DNA of 64,000 nucleotides from Terriglobia bacterium (GTDB lineage: Bacteria > Acidobacteriota > UBA6911). Shown in pieces: positions 17,576 through 25,878 of the stretch. Each line of letters begins with the position of its first letter. The first letter of the stretch is position 1. The position numbers and the translations under genes are program-made. The notes beneath the pieces were generated by a model. The model had not been told where the DNA came from. It ran no database searches and was given only the letters and a program-made list of their open reading frames with translations. The DNA is taken from assembly GCA_020072565.1 (NCBI GenBank), contig JAIQGI010000009.1:62001-126000 (forward strand), written 5' to 3'.

Positions 17576-18094
17576 GATATGCAAGTTATAAATATTCTCA
17601 TTCGGAAGCGCAAGCGGAAACCGGGGACATCCCGCCCGTTTACCAACATACCGATCAGGGTTGCGAGCGTGGAAACTTGGCAAACCAGTTGGACGTCCCG
17701 CTTTTTCAATGATGCAAGCCGGTCAGTGCGGAGGCCCTGCCGTGAGAGTCGATGGCGCGCTGTCTCTTACAATTGCGTCATTACGCCCTGTTGCTGCAGG
17801 GCTCGTCGCCCGGCGAGGGCCGTTGCGGTCTGACGGGTCTCTCCGGCCGATGTGGTTTGGCTGGGATCGGCTGCGGTGGCCCGCGCCGCTTCAGCTGGCG
17901 TAGACATTCTTCCCGAGCTTGATGTTCTTGAATCCGCTCTCCCCTTTTGCCATAGCTCCGAAATAAGCTGCCATTGGATTGTCGATCAGCTATGATATCA
18001 GCCGTCTCTTGCCCTTTCAAAAAGCGCGGGATTGGGTTCAAGTGATGCGTTTTCAGCGCACCGGTCTCCTCGCGCTGAATCCAACGGATCGCCT
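17576..18094. other. Intergenic region without confident gene
   Basis: About 520 bases between divergent genes. A 27-codon minus-strand frame (17891-17974, MAAYFGAMAKGESGFKNIKL...) has protein-like composition but no ribosome binding site or family match. It may be a remnant. Promoters for both neighbours should lie here. Confidence 0.35.
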
Positions 18095-18769
18095 ATGATG
18101 TCTCGTCGTTCTCGCCTACTCGTTTTTGCGGCTTGTCTACTGGTACTACTGGTGGCGGCCATGGGCTTCGCCATCCTATGGTCGCAGTGCGGACCCGGAT
18201 TTCGAAATGAGGTGGACCGGCTGGCTGCAGTGATGGAACTGCGTCCCGGAATGACCGGCGCCGAGATCGGAGCCGGATTTGGCCGTATGGCCGTCCGAAC
18301 AGCCCAACACCTTGGAGCGTCCGGCCATCTCTATGTAACTGAAATTGAGGCCAAGAAGCTCCAAGCGATCAAAAGTGCGGCATTGGCTGCCGGTTTGACC
18401 AACATCATAGTCATACCGGCGGGCGAGCACTCCGCCAATCTGCCCGACAGCTGCTGCGACTTCATATACATGCGCCGTGTCTACCATCACCTGGACGACG
18501 CGGCGGCGATCAACCGGACGCTCTATGCTGCCCTCCGCCCCGGTGGCCGTCTGGTTATTGTCGATTTTATATCCCCGCGGTGGATGTTTTTCCTGCATCA
18601 TGGAATCGCGTCCGACCTTCTGGCCAGCCAGGTTACTGCCGCGGGTTTTGTTCTCGAGCGCCAGATCGACCGGTGGTCGCCGATTGACTACTGTCTAGTC
18701 TTCCGAAAGCAATCGGCTATACGATCGCGCCGATGGCGGGACATCGCCCTGATCGTTGTGCAGGTCTGA
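18095..18769 (+). CDS. Membrane-tethered SAM-dependent methyltransferase
   Basis: About 224 residues. An N-terminal helix (LLVFAACLLVLLVAAMGFAILW) anchors it, followed by a class I methyltransferase core: AEIGAGFGRMAVRTA (motif I), LYVTEIEAKKL (motif II), SCCDFIYMRRVYHHLDD (motif IV) and LRPGGRLVIVDF (post III). The arrangement is like exported or periplasm-facing methyltransferases of Acidobacteriota and Planctomycetes. The stop is three bases before the polyferredoxin start, so the two are co-transcribed. Substrate unknown. Confidence 0.85.
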   Translation: MMSRRSRLLVFAACLLVLLVAAMGFAILWSQCGPGFRNEVDRLAAVMELRPGMTGAEIGAGFGRMAVRTAQHLGASGHLYVTEIEAKKLQAIKSAALAAGLTNIIVIPAGEHSANLPDSCCDFIYMRRVYHHLDDAAAINRTLYAALRPGGRLVIVDFISPRWMFFLHHGIASDLLASQVTAAGFVLERQIDRWSPIDYCLVFRKQSAIRSRRWRDIALIVVQV

Positions 18770-18772
18770 GCC

Positions 18773-20161
18773 ATGATCGATCTTCTGCGAATCCGGATAT
18801 TCTCCCGGCTGGCCGCTTCGCGGACCTATCCGCGTGCCGCGCGGATCTTCACCCTGGCCGCCTTCGGACTCTTGATCGCCGGCGGGCTTGCCGTGCCCCA
18901 TGTTTCAGAAAAAATGGCAGGGACTCTGCGCAATACGAATTTAGCCGCTCTCATTGTGTGGTCGCTGTGGTGGCCGCTCGTCATAATCACCGCTTCGGTC
19001 CTGGGGAGAATCTGGTGTCAGATATGCCCGATGGAACTGGTCAATTCTCTGGTCAGCCGGATCGGCCTGAAGAAGAAGGCGCCCCGGTTTTTCACTTCGG
19101 GCTGGGGCATTGCAGTTTTCTACAGTCTGGCGCTTCTGGGATTCATCCGCACGTTCTCGGCGAACCGATATCCGGAACGTATGGCTATGTTTTTTCTGTT
19201 CCTCTTGGCTTCCGCATTCGTGGCGGGTCTCGTTTTCGAAAGGCGGGCGTTCTGCGATCACCTTTGTCCCGTAGGCCGCATTCTGGGTCTGTACGCCTGC
19301 TGTGCGATCCTGGAGTGGCGGGTCCGTGATGCGAGAATCTGCGAGGCTTGCCGGGGCAGGGATTGCGCAGCCGGCTCGAATCCCGGTCCAACTGCCGGCT
19401 GTCCCAGCCGCCTCTTTCCCGCCTCCGTCAAAGACAATCGCGATTGCCTGGTATGCACTCAATGCCGAAAGCACTGCCCGGAAGACAACCTCCGGCTGTC
19501 GGTGCGAAAGCCGATGGCCGACTTTTTCTCCGGCCTGCGGCTCAGGAACGTCGAGTTATACTTACTGTTCTTGGTTTCCGGGCTAGTCGTTTGGGAACTG
19601 GCGGAAGAATGGTCTCCGGCCAGGAGTGTTCTCGAGTTCGTGCCGGCCGCGATCAACTCTCGGCTCGGCTTCTCGGGGGAAGCGGCCACTTTCATCCAAA
19701 CCCTGTTCCTGTTCGTTGTCGTCCCTGCCCTGCTGTTTCTGACCCCCGGTTTGGCAGGCAAGTGGCTAAACAAGACAACGCTGCTGGAATCCGCCAAGGC
19801 GTTCGGGCTCATGTTCCTTCCGCTCGTCGCCTTAGGGCACTCGGTGAAAGCGGTGTTCAGGATCACCTCGCGGCTGCCGTATTACGAACTCGCATTTCGC
19901 GATCCCGTGGGCTATTCCACTGCGGCCGCGATCTCCTCGGGAAATATCCGGATTGAAACGCGGTTAGCCGATGCGGTTGCCCCATGGATAAGCTGGCTCG
20001 CATTGTTGATATTCGCTGGAGCCATCCTGTCCGTCTCGCGGATCGCATGGGCAAGTCCAACCAGCCGATCTTTCGCCCGTCCAGGGAGAATTTCCCATCT
20101 CGTGACCGTCACGATATACGGCGCTGCTTTGATAACGATCATGTTTTTTGCACGATTTTGA
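18773..20161 (+). CDS. Integral membrane 4Fe-4S polyferredoxin (NapH/RdxA-like)
   Basis: 462 residues with about eight to nine hydrophobic helices. The 4Fe-4S_5-type motifs WCQICP (Cys82, Cys85) and FCDHLCP sit at helix ends, as in NapH/NosR/MauN proteins. A soluble loop carries CEACRGRDC and CLVCTQCRKHCPED, a ferredoxin-like cluster set. Such proteins pass electrons across the membrane to periplasmic or cytoplasmic partners. The C-terminal half (from about 260) adds further helices of no known function. It lies between a methyltransferase and a DinB protein in one operon. The electron donor and acceptor are not encoded nearby. Confidence 0.85.
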   Translation: MIDLLRIRIFSRLAASRTYPRAARIFTLAAFGLLIAGGLAVPHVSEKMAGTLRNTNLAALIVWSLWWPLVIITASVLGRIWCQICPMELVNSLVSRIGLKKKAPRFFTSGWGIAVFYSLALLGFIRTFSANRYPERMAMFFLFLLASAFVAGLVFERRAFCDHLCPVGRILGLYACCAILEWRVRDARICEACRGRDCAAGSNPGPTAGCPSRLFPASVKDNRDCLVCTQCRKHCPEDNLRLSVRKPMADFFSGLRLRNVELYLLFLVSGLVVWELAEEWSPARSVLEFVPAAINSRLGFSGEAATFIQTLFLFVVVPALLFLTPGLAGKWLNKTTLLESAKAFGLMFLPLVALGHSVKAVFRITSRLPYYELAFRDPVGYSTAAAISSGNIRIETRLADAVAPWISWLALLIFAGAILSVSRIAWASPTSRSFARPGRISHLVTVTIYGAALITIMFFARF

Positions 20162-20173
20162 AATAGGACTGCG

Positions 20174-20653
20174 ATGCTGGACGCAATATTGGAAGCCTGG
20201 CGCACACATGACGCGATCAACCGCTACATGCTCGATGAAATTCCCGAGGCGGGACTTGCGGCGATTCCACTGCTGAAGAACGGTATGCCGGGGAAAGGCC
20301 GAAGTGTGGCGCGCCAGATTGCGCACATCGTAGATGTGCGCGTGGCTCATTTCCGCGCAGCCGAAAAGGCGTTGATGAAGGGCGTGCCGGATTTCGAAAA
20401 GGGCGCGGAACCGTCGCGGCAGCTGCTGCAAGCAGCATTGGAAGCTTCCAGTCGCGGCGTCGAAGCGCTGTTCACACGCCTCATCAAGAACGGCGAACTC
20501 GTCCGCAACCGCGGGCCGCTGGTGCTGCTCGCGTATTTCATCAGCCACGAATCCCACCACCGTGGCTCGATGATGCTCGCCCTCAAGCAGAACGGCTTTG
20601 CTTTGTCCGAGGCTTTGCGCTGGGGGATCTGGGAGAAGTGGGCCAAGCGCTAA
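20174..20653 (+). CDS. DinB-family protein
   Basis: 159 residues, the usual length for the DinB/YfiT four-helix bundle. The metal-binding triad is present: His51 (RQIAHIVD), His125 and His129 (SHESHHRGSM). Members include thiol transferases that use bacillithiol or mycothiol, and many uncharacterised proteins. It follows the polyferredoxin by 12 bases, so it belongs to the same operon; a redox or thiol-linked role would suit that, but is inference. Confidence 0.85.
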   Translation: MLDAILEAWRTHDAINRYMLDEIPEAGLAAIPLLKNGMPGKGRSVARQIAHIVDVRVAHFRAAEKALMKGVPDFEKGAEPSRQLLQAALEASSRGVEALFTRLIKNGELVRNRGPLVLLAYFISHESHHRGSMMLALKQNGFALSEALRWGIWEKWAKR

Positions 20654-20694
20654 CCTGATATTTCCCCAAACTGCGTGCGGCATGAAAACCGGCA

Positions 20695-20714
20695 GATAGT
20701 CCGAACAAGCTGCC
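20695..20714. repeat. Short dispersed repeat, copy 2
   Basis: GATAGTCCGAACAAGCTGCC, identical to 14104-14123. The following bases to 20729 match 31914-31937 with one mismatch. It adjoins the end of a TPR-coding fragment. Confidence 0.6.
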
Positions 20715-20724
20715 TTTTTGGAGT

Positions 20725-20832
20725 TCAGAACAACGCAGCGATGGCTTCGTCCTTGCGGTCCAGCTCGGCGAGCAGGAAACCCCGATTCAGATGGACCGCG
20801 GCGCTGTCAGGCTCCGCATGATTTGTGATTCC
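20725..20832 (-). pseudogene. TPR-repeat coding remnant
   Basis: A 36-codon minus-strand stretch directly downstream of, and in frame with, the permease stop codon. It reads AEPDSAAVHLNRGFLLAELDRKDEAIAALF and then stops. This is one clean tetratricopeptide repeat (L..G..L..L.R..EAI.A). There is no start codon or ribosome binding site, so it is taken as the 3' end of a lost TPR gene. Confidence 0.55.
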
Positions 20833-22236
20833 TCAGTTCTCTGCCAGACGAGATTTTTCGTCTGCCCGGGTTGCCTGGAGGGCAGCCTTTTTCTTCCTAT
20901 GCCAGTACATATAGGCCGGTACGCCGAGGAATATGATGGCCAGACCCGCAAAGGCATTCCAGAACTGGTTGATCAATGAATTGACCGAGATGAGGAACGC
21001 CGCAAGGATGAAGATGGCCGGCGTGACAGGATAGCCCCAAGTCTTGTAGGGCCGTGGGAGACCGGGCCTCTTCCTCCGCAGGATGAACACTGCCCCTGCG
21101 GTCAAGCCAAAGAAAATCCACTGTCCGAAAATCACATAGGTGAAAAGCTGCTCAAAAGTTCCGGACAGGCTCAGCCCAACCGCCCACAACCCGATGGCGA
21201 CGATGGAGACATGCGGTGTCAGGAAGCGAGGATGCACGGCTGCAATCTTTTTGAAGAATAATCCGTCCGAGGCCATGGCGAAAAAAACACGCGGGGTGCA
21301 GAGAAGATTCGAATTCGCCGCTCCAGTGATCGAGAACAATATCGTGAAGGCGATAATGGAAGCGCCGACCGGCCCGACCGCGAAACTCATGGCATCGCTG
21401 GCTATCCTGTCGGACTTCGCAATCTCGCTGGCGGGAAAGGCATACAGGTAGGCCAGATTGGTGAGCAGATAGAGGAAAATCACAGTCGACAGGCTGATGA
21501 GAAGCCCTGCGGGGAGGTTTTTCTCAGGATTTTTGATCTCGCCGGCGCTGAAGGTGGCCACTTCCCATCCTTTGTAAGCCCAGAAGGTGGCTACCAGGGC
21601 GATTCCCATTTTGGTTATTAGATCCCAGGAAAAGGTGGTTGGAGCCGGAGTGACGAAATTGCCCGCGTTGCCCTTGGCGAAAATCAGTACGGTCGCGCAG
21701 ACGGCGAGTATGGCGCCGAACTTTATCAGAGTGAGGAAGTTCTGCAGCAATGCCCCCCAGCGCGTGCCGACATAGTTCACTGTTACAAGAAACGCCACAA
21801 ACAACAAGGCGATCACCTTGGACATCAGCGGCGTCACCGGGAAAAAGTATGGGAGATACTTGGAAGAAAAGGCGACTGCAAGAGTAGCTATGGATCCTGA
21901 ATCGATCACGAGAAACAGCGTCCAGCCAAAGAGGAAGGCGATCAAAGGGCCGTAAGCTTCCCGCAAATAGACATACATCCCGCCCGCATGAGGATAGGCG
22001 GCGCCAAGCTCTGCAAAGGTGACCGCGCCGAAGAAGCACAGGACGCCGCTCACGGCCCAGACGGCGAGGATGAGCAGCGGGTATTGCACGCCGGCCGCGA
22101 CGGCTGCCGGCACAATGAAGATTCCGGACCCGATGACGCAGCCGACGACAATGCCTGTGATGTCCCAAAAACCCAGGATGCGCGGGAGTGAACCGGGTGT
22201 TTCCTGTCTAAAAGCCGCTTTTGCCTTAATATCCAT
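20833..22236 (-). CDS. APC-family amino acid/polyamine permease
   Basis: 467 residues with about 12 transmembrane helices. The APC signature at helix 1 is clear: GFWDITGIVVGCVIGSGIFIVP (substrate-binding GxGIF loop). It is followed by GAVTFAELGAAYPHAGGMYVYLREAYGP (helix 2-3) and AFWAYKGWEVATFSAGEIKNPEKNLP (helix 6 and loop). Members exchange or take up amino acids with protons or by antiport; the resemblance is to the LAT-like eukaryotic/bacterial branch. A basic C-terminal tail ends the protein. It is transcribed alone; substrate not deducible. Confidence 0.92.
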   Translation of the reverse strand: MDIKAKAAFRQETPGSLPRILGFWDITGIVVGCVIGSGIFIVPAAVAAGVQYPLLILAVWAVSGVLCFFGAVTFAELGAAYPHAGGMYVYLREAYGPLIAFLFGWTLFLVIDSGSIATLAVAFSSKYLPYFFPVTPLMSKVIALLFVAFLVTVNYVGTRWGALLQNFLTLIKFGAILAVCATVLIFAKGNAGNFVTPAPTTFSWDLITKMGIALVATFWAYKGWEVATFSAGEIKNPEKNLPAGLLISLSTVIFLYLLTNLAYLYAFPASEIAKSDRIASDAMSFAVGPVGASIIAFTILFSITGAANSNLLCTPRVFFAMASDGLFFKKIAAVHPRFLTPHVSIVAIGLWAVGLSLSGTFEQLFTYVIFGQWIFFGLTAGAVFILRRKRPGLPRPYKTWGYPVTPAIFILAAFLISVNSLINQFWNAFAGLAIIFLGVPAYMYWHRKKKAALQATRADEKSRLAEN

Positions 22237-22857
22237 TTTGAGCCCTCAGGGGAATGAGTGCCTAGTTTTTACCGAAACGGCCGCTGTTGACAGCAGTCTA
22301 CTCAATCTCGTTCAAGGATCCATGAAATTTCGACCCCACGGCCGCATAATCTGCAGGATCGAGGCGGCGGCCTGCATCACCGAACCTATCGGAATCTCGA
22401 TGGCAGCGATGCCGGACGTACTGTCCGTCATGACCGGGAAGTATCAGGTGCGTGGCGTTCGCCAGATGGACGCCAAAATCCGCCAGTTTCCTCGCGGAAC
22501 AAGATTCTTTTCCCCCACCGCGGGTTGAAGGGATTGCTCCAGGATGCCTGGCCATCACTGGTTTGGGGGATGCAGCACACCGATGTGCTGGTTTACGGCA
22601 TAACCGGAAACTATGGCCCTCAGTCCCGCGAAAGTCGCGTTTGGAGAAGTTGGATAGCACACAGCCTGATTCCCGCCGATGAAAGGTCGGCTAAGCGGAA
22701 ACCGTTGCCCATCCCAGAGCGGCTGCCGGAATTTGCCGCAGTCCGGGATCGATGTTGCCTGGCGGCGGAGGTTTGGGTAGTATGTGGGCGCAAATCCTAG
22801 GCGAGTTTTCTTGTGTATGATCCCGCGCTCCGCGCTTTGAACTTTGGAGGCATTCCA
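22237..22857. other. Divergent intergenic region, no recognised gene
   Basis: About 620 bases between the permease and BNR-protein genes. A 68-codon plus frame begins at ATG 22322 after AAGGA, and a 120-codon minus frame overlaps it. Neither shows a family signature, and each would be novel. A weak TTGGAGG site for the BNR gene ends the region (22846-22852). Confidence 0.35.
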
Positions 22858-25272
22858 ATGAAATTAAGCAGACGCGCTTTGTATCTCTTCTGCTTCGTTG
22901 TCGCCGCCTCACTGCTTGTGGGCGCCGCGGCTCAGCCCCCTGCGGGGCAGGTGCAGAAGAAGATCGAGAACACCGATCCCGCGCAACGTTTGAAGTGGTA
23001 CGAGCAGCACATGGCGATGAAGGCTCAGTCGCCGTTCAAGAACCTGGCCTGGCGTTTTACCGGCCCCCTGGACATCGGCGGCAGGGCCACCTCCATCGCC
23101 GTGCCGAAGGGCGACAAGAAGACCATCTACATAGGCACCGCGTCGGGCGGCGTGTGGAAAACGGTCAACACGGGCGTCACCTGGACGCCTCTTTTTGATG
23201 AAATGCCAACCCTCTCCATCGGCGCACTCGCCATTCCGGATACCCAGCCCAACACAATCTGGGTTGGCACCGGCGAAGCCAACATCCTCCGGGGTTCGCT
23301 TGCCGGCGCCGGCATTTTCAAGTCGACGGACGGAGGAAAGACCTTCCAGCACATGGGTCTCACCGATACCAACACGATCGCCCGGATCCGCATCCACCCC
23401 ACCAATCCCGACATCGTCTATGTGGCTGCTTCGGGACATGAGTGGAGTTACAATTCCGAGCGCGGCGTCTACAAAACGACCGATGGCGGCAAGTCCTGGC
23501 GGAAAATCTTCTACATCGACGACCAGACGGGCGCCATCGACCTGATCATGGATCCACGCAATCCCAACGTCTTGATTGCCTCGATGTGGCGCCGCATCCG
23601 GCAGCGCTGGAGCGATCCAGTCCCCAGCGGCGATGGCCTGTTCAAGACCACGGACGGCGGCCAGAACTGGAGGAAGCTGACTAACGGTCTTCCGCAGGAC
23701 TGGAAAGTCATTGGCCGCATCGGTCTGGACTTCTGCTTGACCAAGCCGGATATCGTCTATGCGTATGTGGACAACCACACACCTACCGGACCGTATCCTG
23801 CGGGAGCGCTTGACTCCTACAGGCGGCCGATGACCTACCCAAGAATCATGGGAGCCGAAGTCTATCGATCCGACGACCTGGGTGAAACCTGGCGAAAGGC
23901 CGAACCGTCCGATCCAACGCAGAAGCAGCAGTATCTGCAGAACATGGAGCGGTTTGGTGGAACCTACGGCTGGGTGTTCAGCCAGATCAAAGTGGATCCG
24001 GTCAACCCGGACATTATTTTCCTGATGGGGGTCGGTCTGAGGAGGTCTACGGATGGCGGGAAATCGTTCCAAAATGTAAGTTACAGCGGACTTCACAGCG
24101 ACCATCACGGCATGTGGATTGACCCGAGCGACACGGACTACATTGTCGAGGTCAACGACGGCGGGGCCAATGCCTCCTACGACGGCGGCAAGACTTGGCG
24201 CGATTTCCATGCCGGCATCCAGGCAATCCAGTTCTACAACGTTACCCTGGATAATGCGACACCCTTCAACGCCTATGGTTCCGTACAGGATTCGGGGACC
24301 TATCGCGGTGTGGGCCTCGGACCTTCCCAGGGAGTGCAGGGAGGACGCGGCGGCCGCGGCGGCAGAGGCGGATCCTCCATTCGATGGGAGGGTGCGCCGG
24401 GTGGCGAAGGCACACTGATTTGCGTCGATCCGACCAATCCCAACATCGAGTATGCATCAGGCTATTACGGCCATATCGAACGCAGCGAGTATGTGAACGG
24501 GCGATGGACGTCCAAGGAGATTTATCCAAAGCCCAAACCTGAAGAGCCCGGGAATCCCGAAAACTGGGGGCAATGGCTGGCTGCCTCGATGATTTCACCG
24601 CACAATCCCTCGACGCTGTACCATGGGTACCAATTTGTATTCAAGACAACCGACAAGGGCGAAACATGGCGTCAGATCAGTCCGGATCTCACCAATTTCG
24701 ACCAGGCGAAGCAGGGGAAGCTTCCTTACATGATTTACTTCGCCAAGTTGACCGCGCTTTCGGAGTCCCCTCTCAAGGCGGGAGTGCTGTACGCCGGTAG
24801 CGACGACGGGCGCGTTCAAGTGACGATGGATGACGGCGCGCACTGGACCGATATCACGGCCGGGCTGCCGTACTACAAGCATGTCTGGTGCATCGCCCCC
24901 TCGAAATACGATCCGGCGACGGTCTACATCGCGCTGATCGGGCGTCACGATGACGATTTCAACCCTTACGTCTACAAGTCCACGGATTACGGCAAGACTT
25001 GGACGAGCATCGCGGCCAATCTCCCGGGCGGCCCTACCAACGTCATCCGGGAGGATCCCAAGCGGAATGACGTGCTCTATCTCGGAACCGATTTCGGCGT
25101 CTTTGTCACGATCGACGGGGCGAAGTCGTGGAGCTATCTCGGCAGCGGACTGCCCAACGCGGCCGTCTGGGGCCTCGAGGTTCACCCGCGCGACAACCGA
25201 ATGGTGATCGCCACCGACGGCCGCGGCATGTGGATCCTCGACGACGTGGCGCCCATCCAGAACGCGAAATAG
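22858..25272 (+). CDS. Secreted sortilin/BNR-repeat beta-propeller protein
   Basis: 804 residues with a signal peptide (ALYLFCFVVAASLLVGAAAQ). At least eight BNR/Asp-box motifs are visible (STDGGKTFQ, TTDGGKSWR, TTDGGQNWR, STDGGKSFQ, YDGGKTWR, TTDKGETWR, STDYGKTWT), typical of VPS10/sortilin-type or xyloglucanase-like propellers. Such proteins are abundant in Acidobacteriota and have been annotated as glycosyl hydrolases, but no catalytic residues are evident. A Gly/Arg-rich tract (GGRGGRGGRGG) near residues 497-510 interrupts the repeats. GGAGG lies six bases before the ATG at 22858. A strong terminator follows the gene. Confidence 0.9.
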   Translation: MKLSRRALYLFCFVVAASLLVGAAAQPPAGQVQKKIENTDPAQRLKWYEQHMAMKAQSPFKNLAWRFTGPLDIGGRATSIAVPKGDKKTIYIGTASGGVWKTVNTGVTWTPLFDEMPTLSIGALAIPDTQPNTIWVGTGEANILRGSLAGAGIFKSTDGGKTFQHMGLTDTNTIARIRIHPTNPDIVYVAASGHEWSYNSERGVYKTTDGGKSWRKIFYIDDQTGAIDLIMDPRNPNVLIASMWRRIRQRWSDPVPSGDGLFKTTDGGQNWRKLTNGLPQDWKVIGRIGLDFCLTKPDIVYAYVDNHTPTGPYPAGALDSYRRPMTYPRIMGAEVYRSDDLGETWRKAEPSDPTQKQQYLQNMERFGGTYGWVFSQIKVDPVNPDIIFLMGVGLRRSTDGGKSFQNVSYSGLHSDHHGMWIDPSDTDYIVEVNDGGANASYDGGKTWRDFHAGIQAIQFYNVTLDNATPFNAYGSVQDSGTYRGVGLGPSQGVQGGRGGRGGRGGSSIRWEGAPGGEGTLICVDPTNPNIEYASGYYGHIERSEYVNGRWTSKEIYPKPKPEEPGNPENWGQWLAASMISPHNPSTLYHGYQFVFKTTDKGETWRQISPDLTNFDQAKQGKLPYMIYFAKLTALSESPLKAGVLYAGSDDGRVQVTMDDGAHWTDITAGLPYYKHVWCIAPSKYDPATVYIALIGRHDDDFNPYVYKSTDYGKTWTSIAANLPGGPTNVIREDPKRNDVLYLGTDFGVFVTIDGAKSWSYLGSGLPNAAVWGLEVHPRDNRMVIATDGRGMWILDDVAPIQNAK

Positions 25273-25302
25273 CATTCCTTCAGGCTCGTTTGAATCAGCG
25301 GG

Positions 25303-25333
25303 AAAGGTCTCCGGGACTCCGGAGACCTTTCTT
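25303..25333 (+). terminator. Rho-independent-like terminator of the BNR gene
   Basis: Perfect 12-bp stem: AAAGGTCTCCGG (25303-25314), loop GACT, CCGGAGACCTTT (25319-25330), then CTT. It begins 31 bases after the stop. The symmetric A/T ends could make it act in both directions. Confidence 0.85.
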
Positions 25334-25878
25334 GCGGCGGCCGTTTCGGCAGAACGGCCGTGCAAATCCCCCCAGAATCAGGCTTTCGGATTAGCCACAG
25401 CCAATTCCGGTCACTTCTCAAATTAGAATCCGTCCGTATTACCGAGATTTTCCGACAAATCCATTGAAAGATTATTAAAGATAATTTAGAATCTGTTCGC
25501 ATCGAATAAGTTTGTTCCCATGCAACCGGTCGAAGGCCTGGAAAGGTGGTGCTTCGAGACTGAGAAGGGCCGGTCGCCTCAACAAAAGCAAGATTATCGA
25601 CCGTCAGGCTTGATGCCGAACAGTGGCCTCCGCAAGCAGCGGGTTTCCCTGGCAAATCCCGCGAATGCCAGGAACTTTCGTAGTATCAACGATGCCCGGC
25701 CGTGCCGTCAGGAAATGCAGCCGGAAGGCTGCATCTTCGACCGGTCTCGGACGTGGGGTAATGCTCTGTTTGGACAAACGCACCTTTCCAGTCGCTGGGC
25801 GACCACAAAAGGTATGGCAGGGAGAGATACGGATTCTCCTCAGGAACACAATCACCCATTTATCTCAGGGGAAAAAGA
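25334..25878. promoter_or_regulatory. Long leader/upstream region of TonB receptor 1
   Basis: About 545 bases without a convincing gene. It includes an AT-rich patch (25430-25510) that is the best candidate promoter zone. A perfect hairpin at 25715-25734 has arms ATGCAGCC and GGCTGCAT around a GGAA loop. The transcript leader may exceed 300 bases. I could not match it to a known riboswitch class. Confidence 0.4.

Noticed and set aside
25715-25734. Possible riboswitch (c-di-GMP or SAM class) in the receptor leader
   Set aside because: Only one hairpin is clear and the conserved core bases of known classes are not present.
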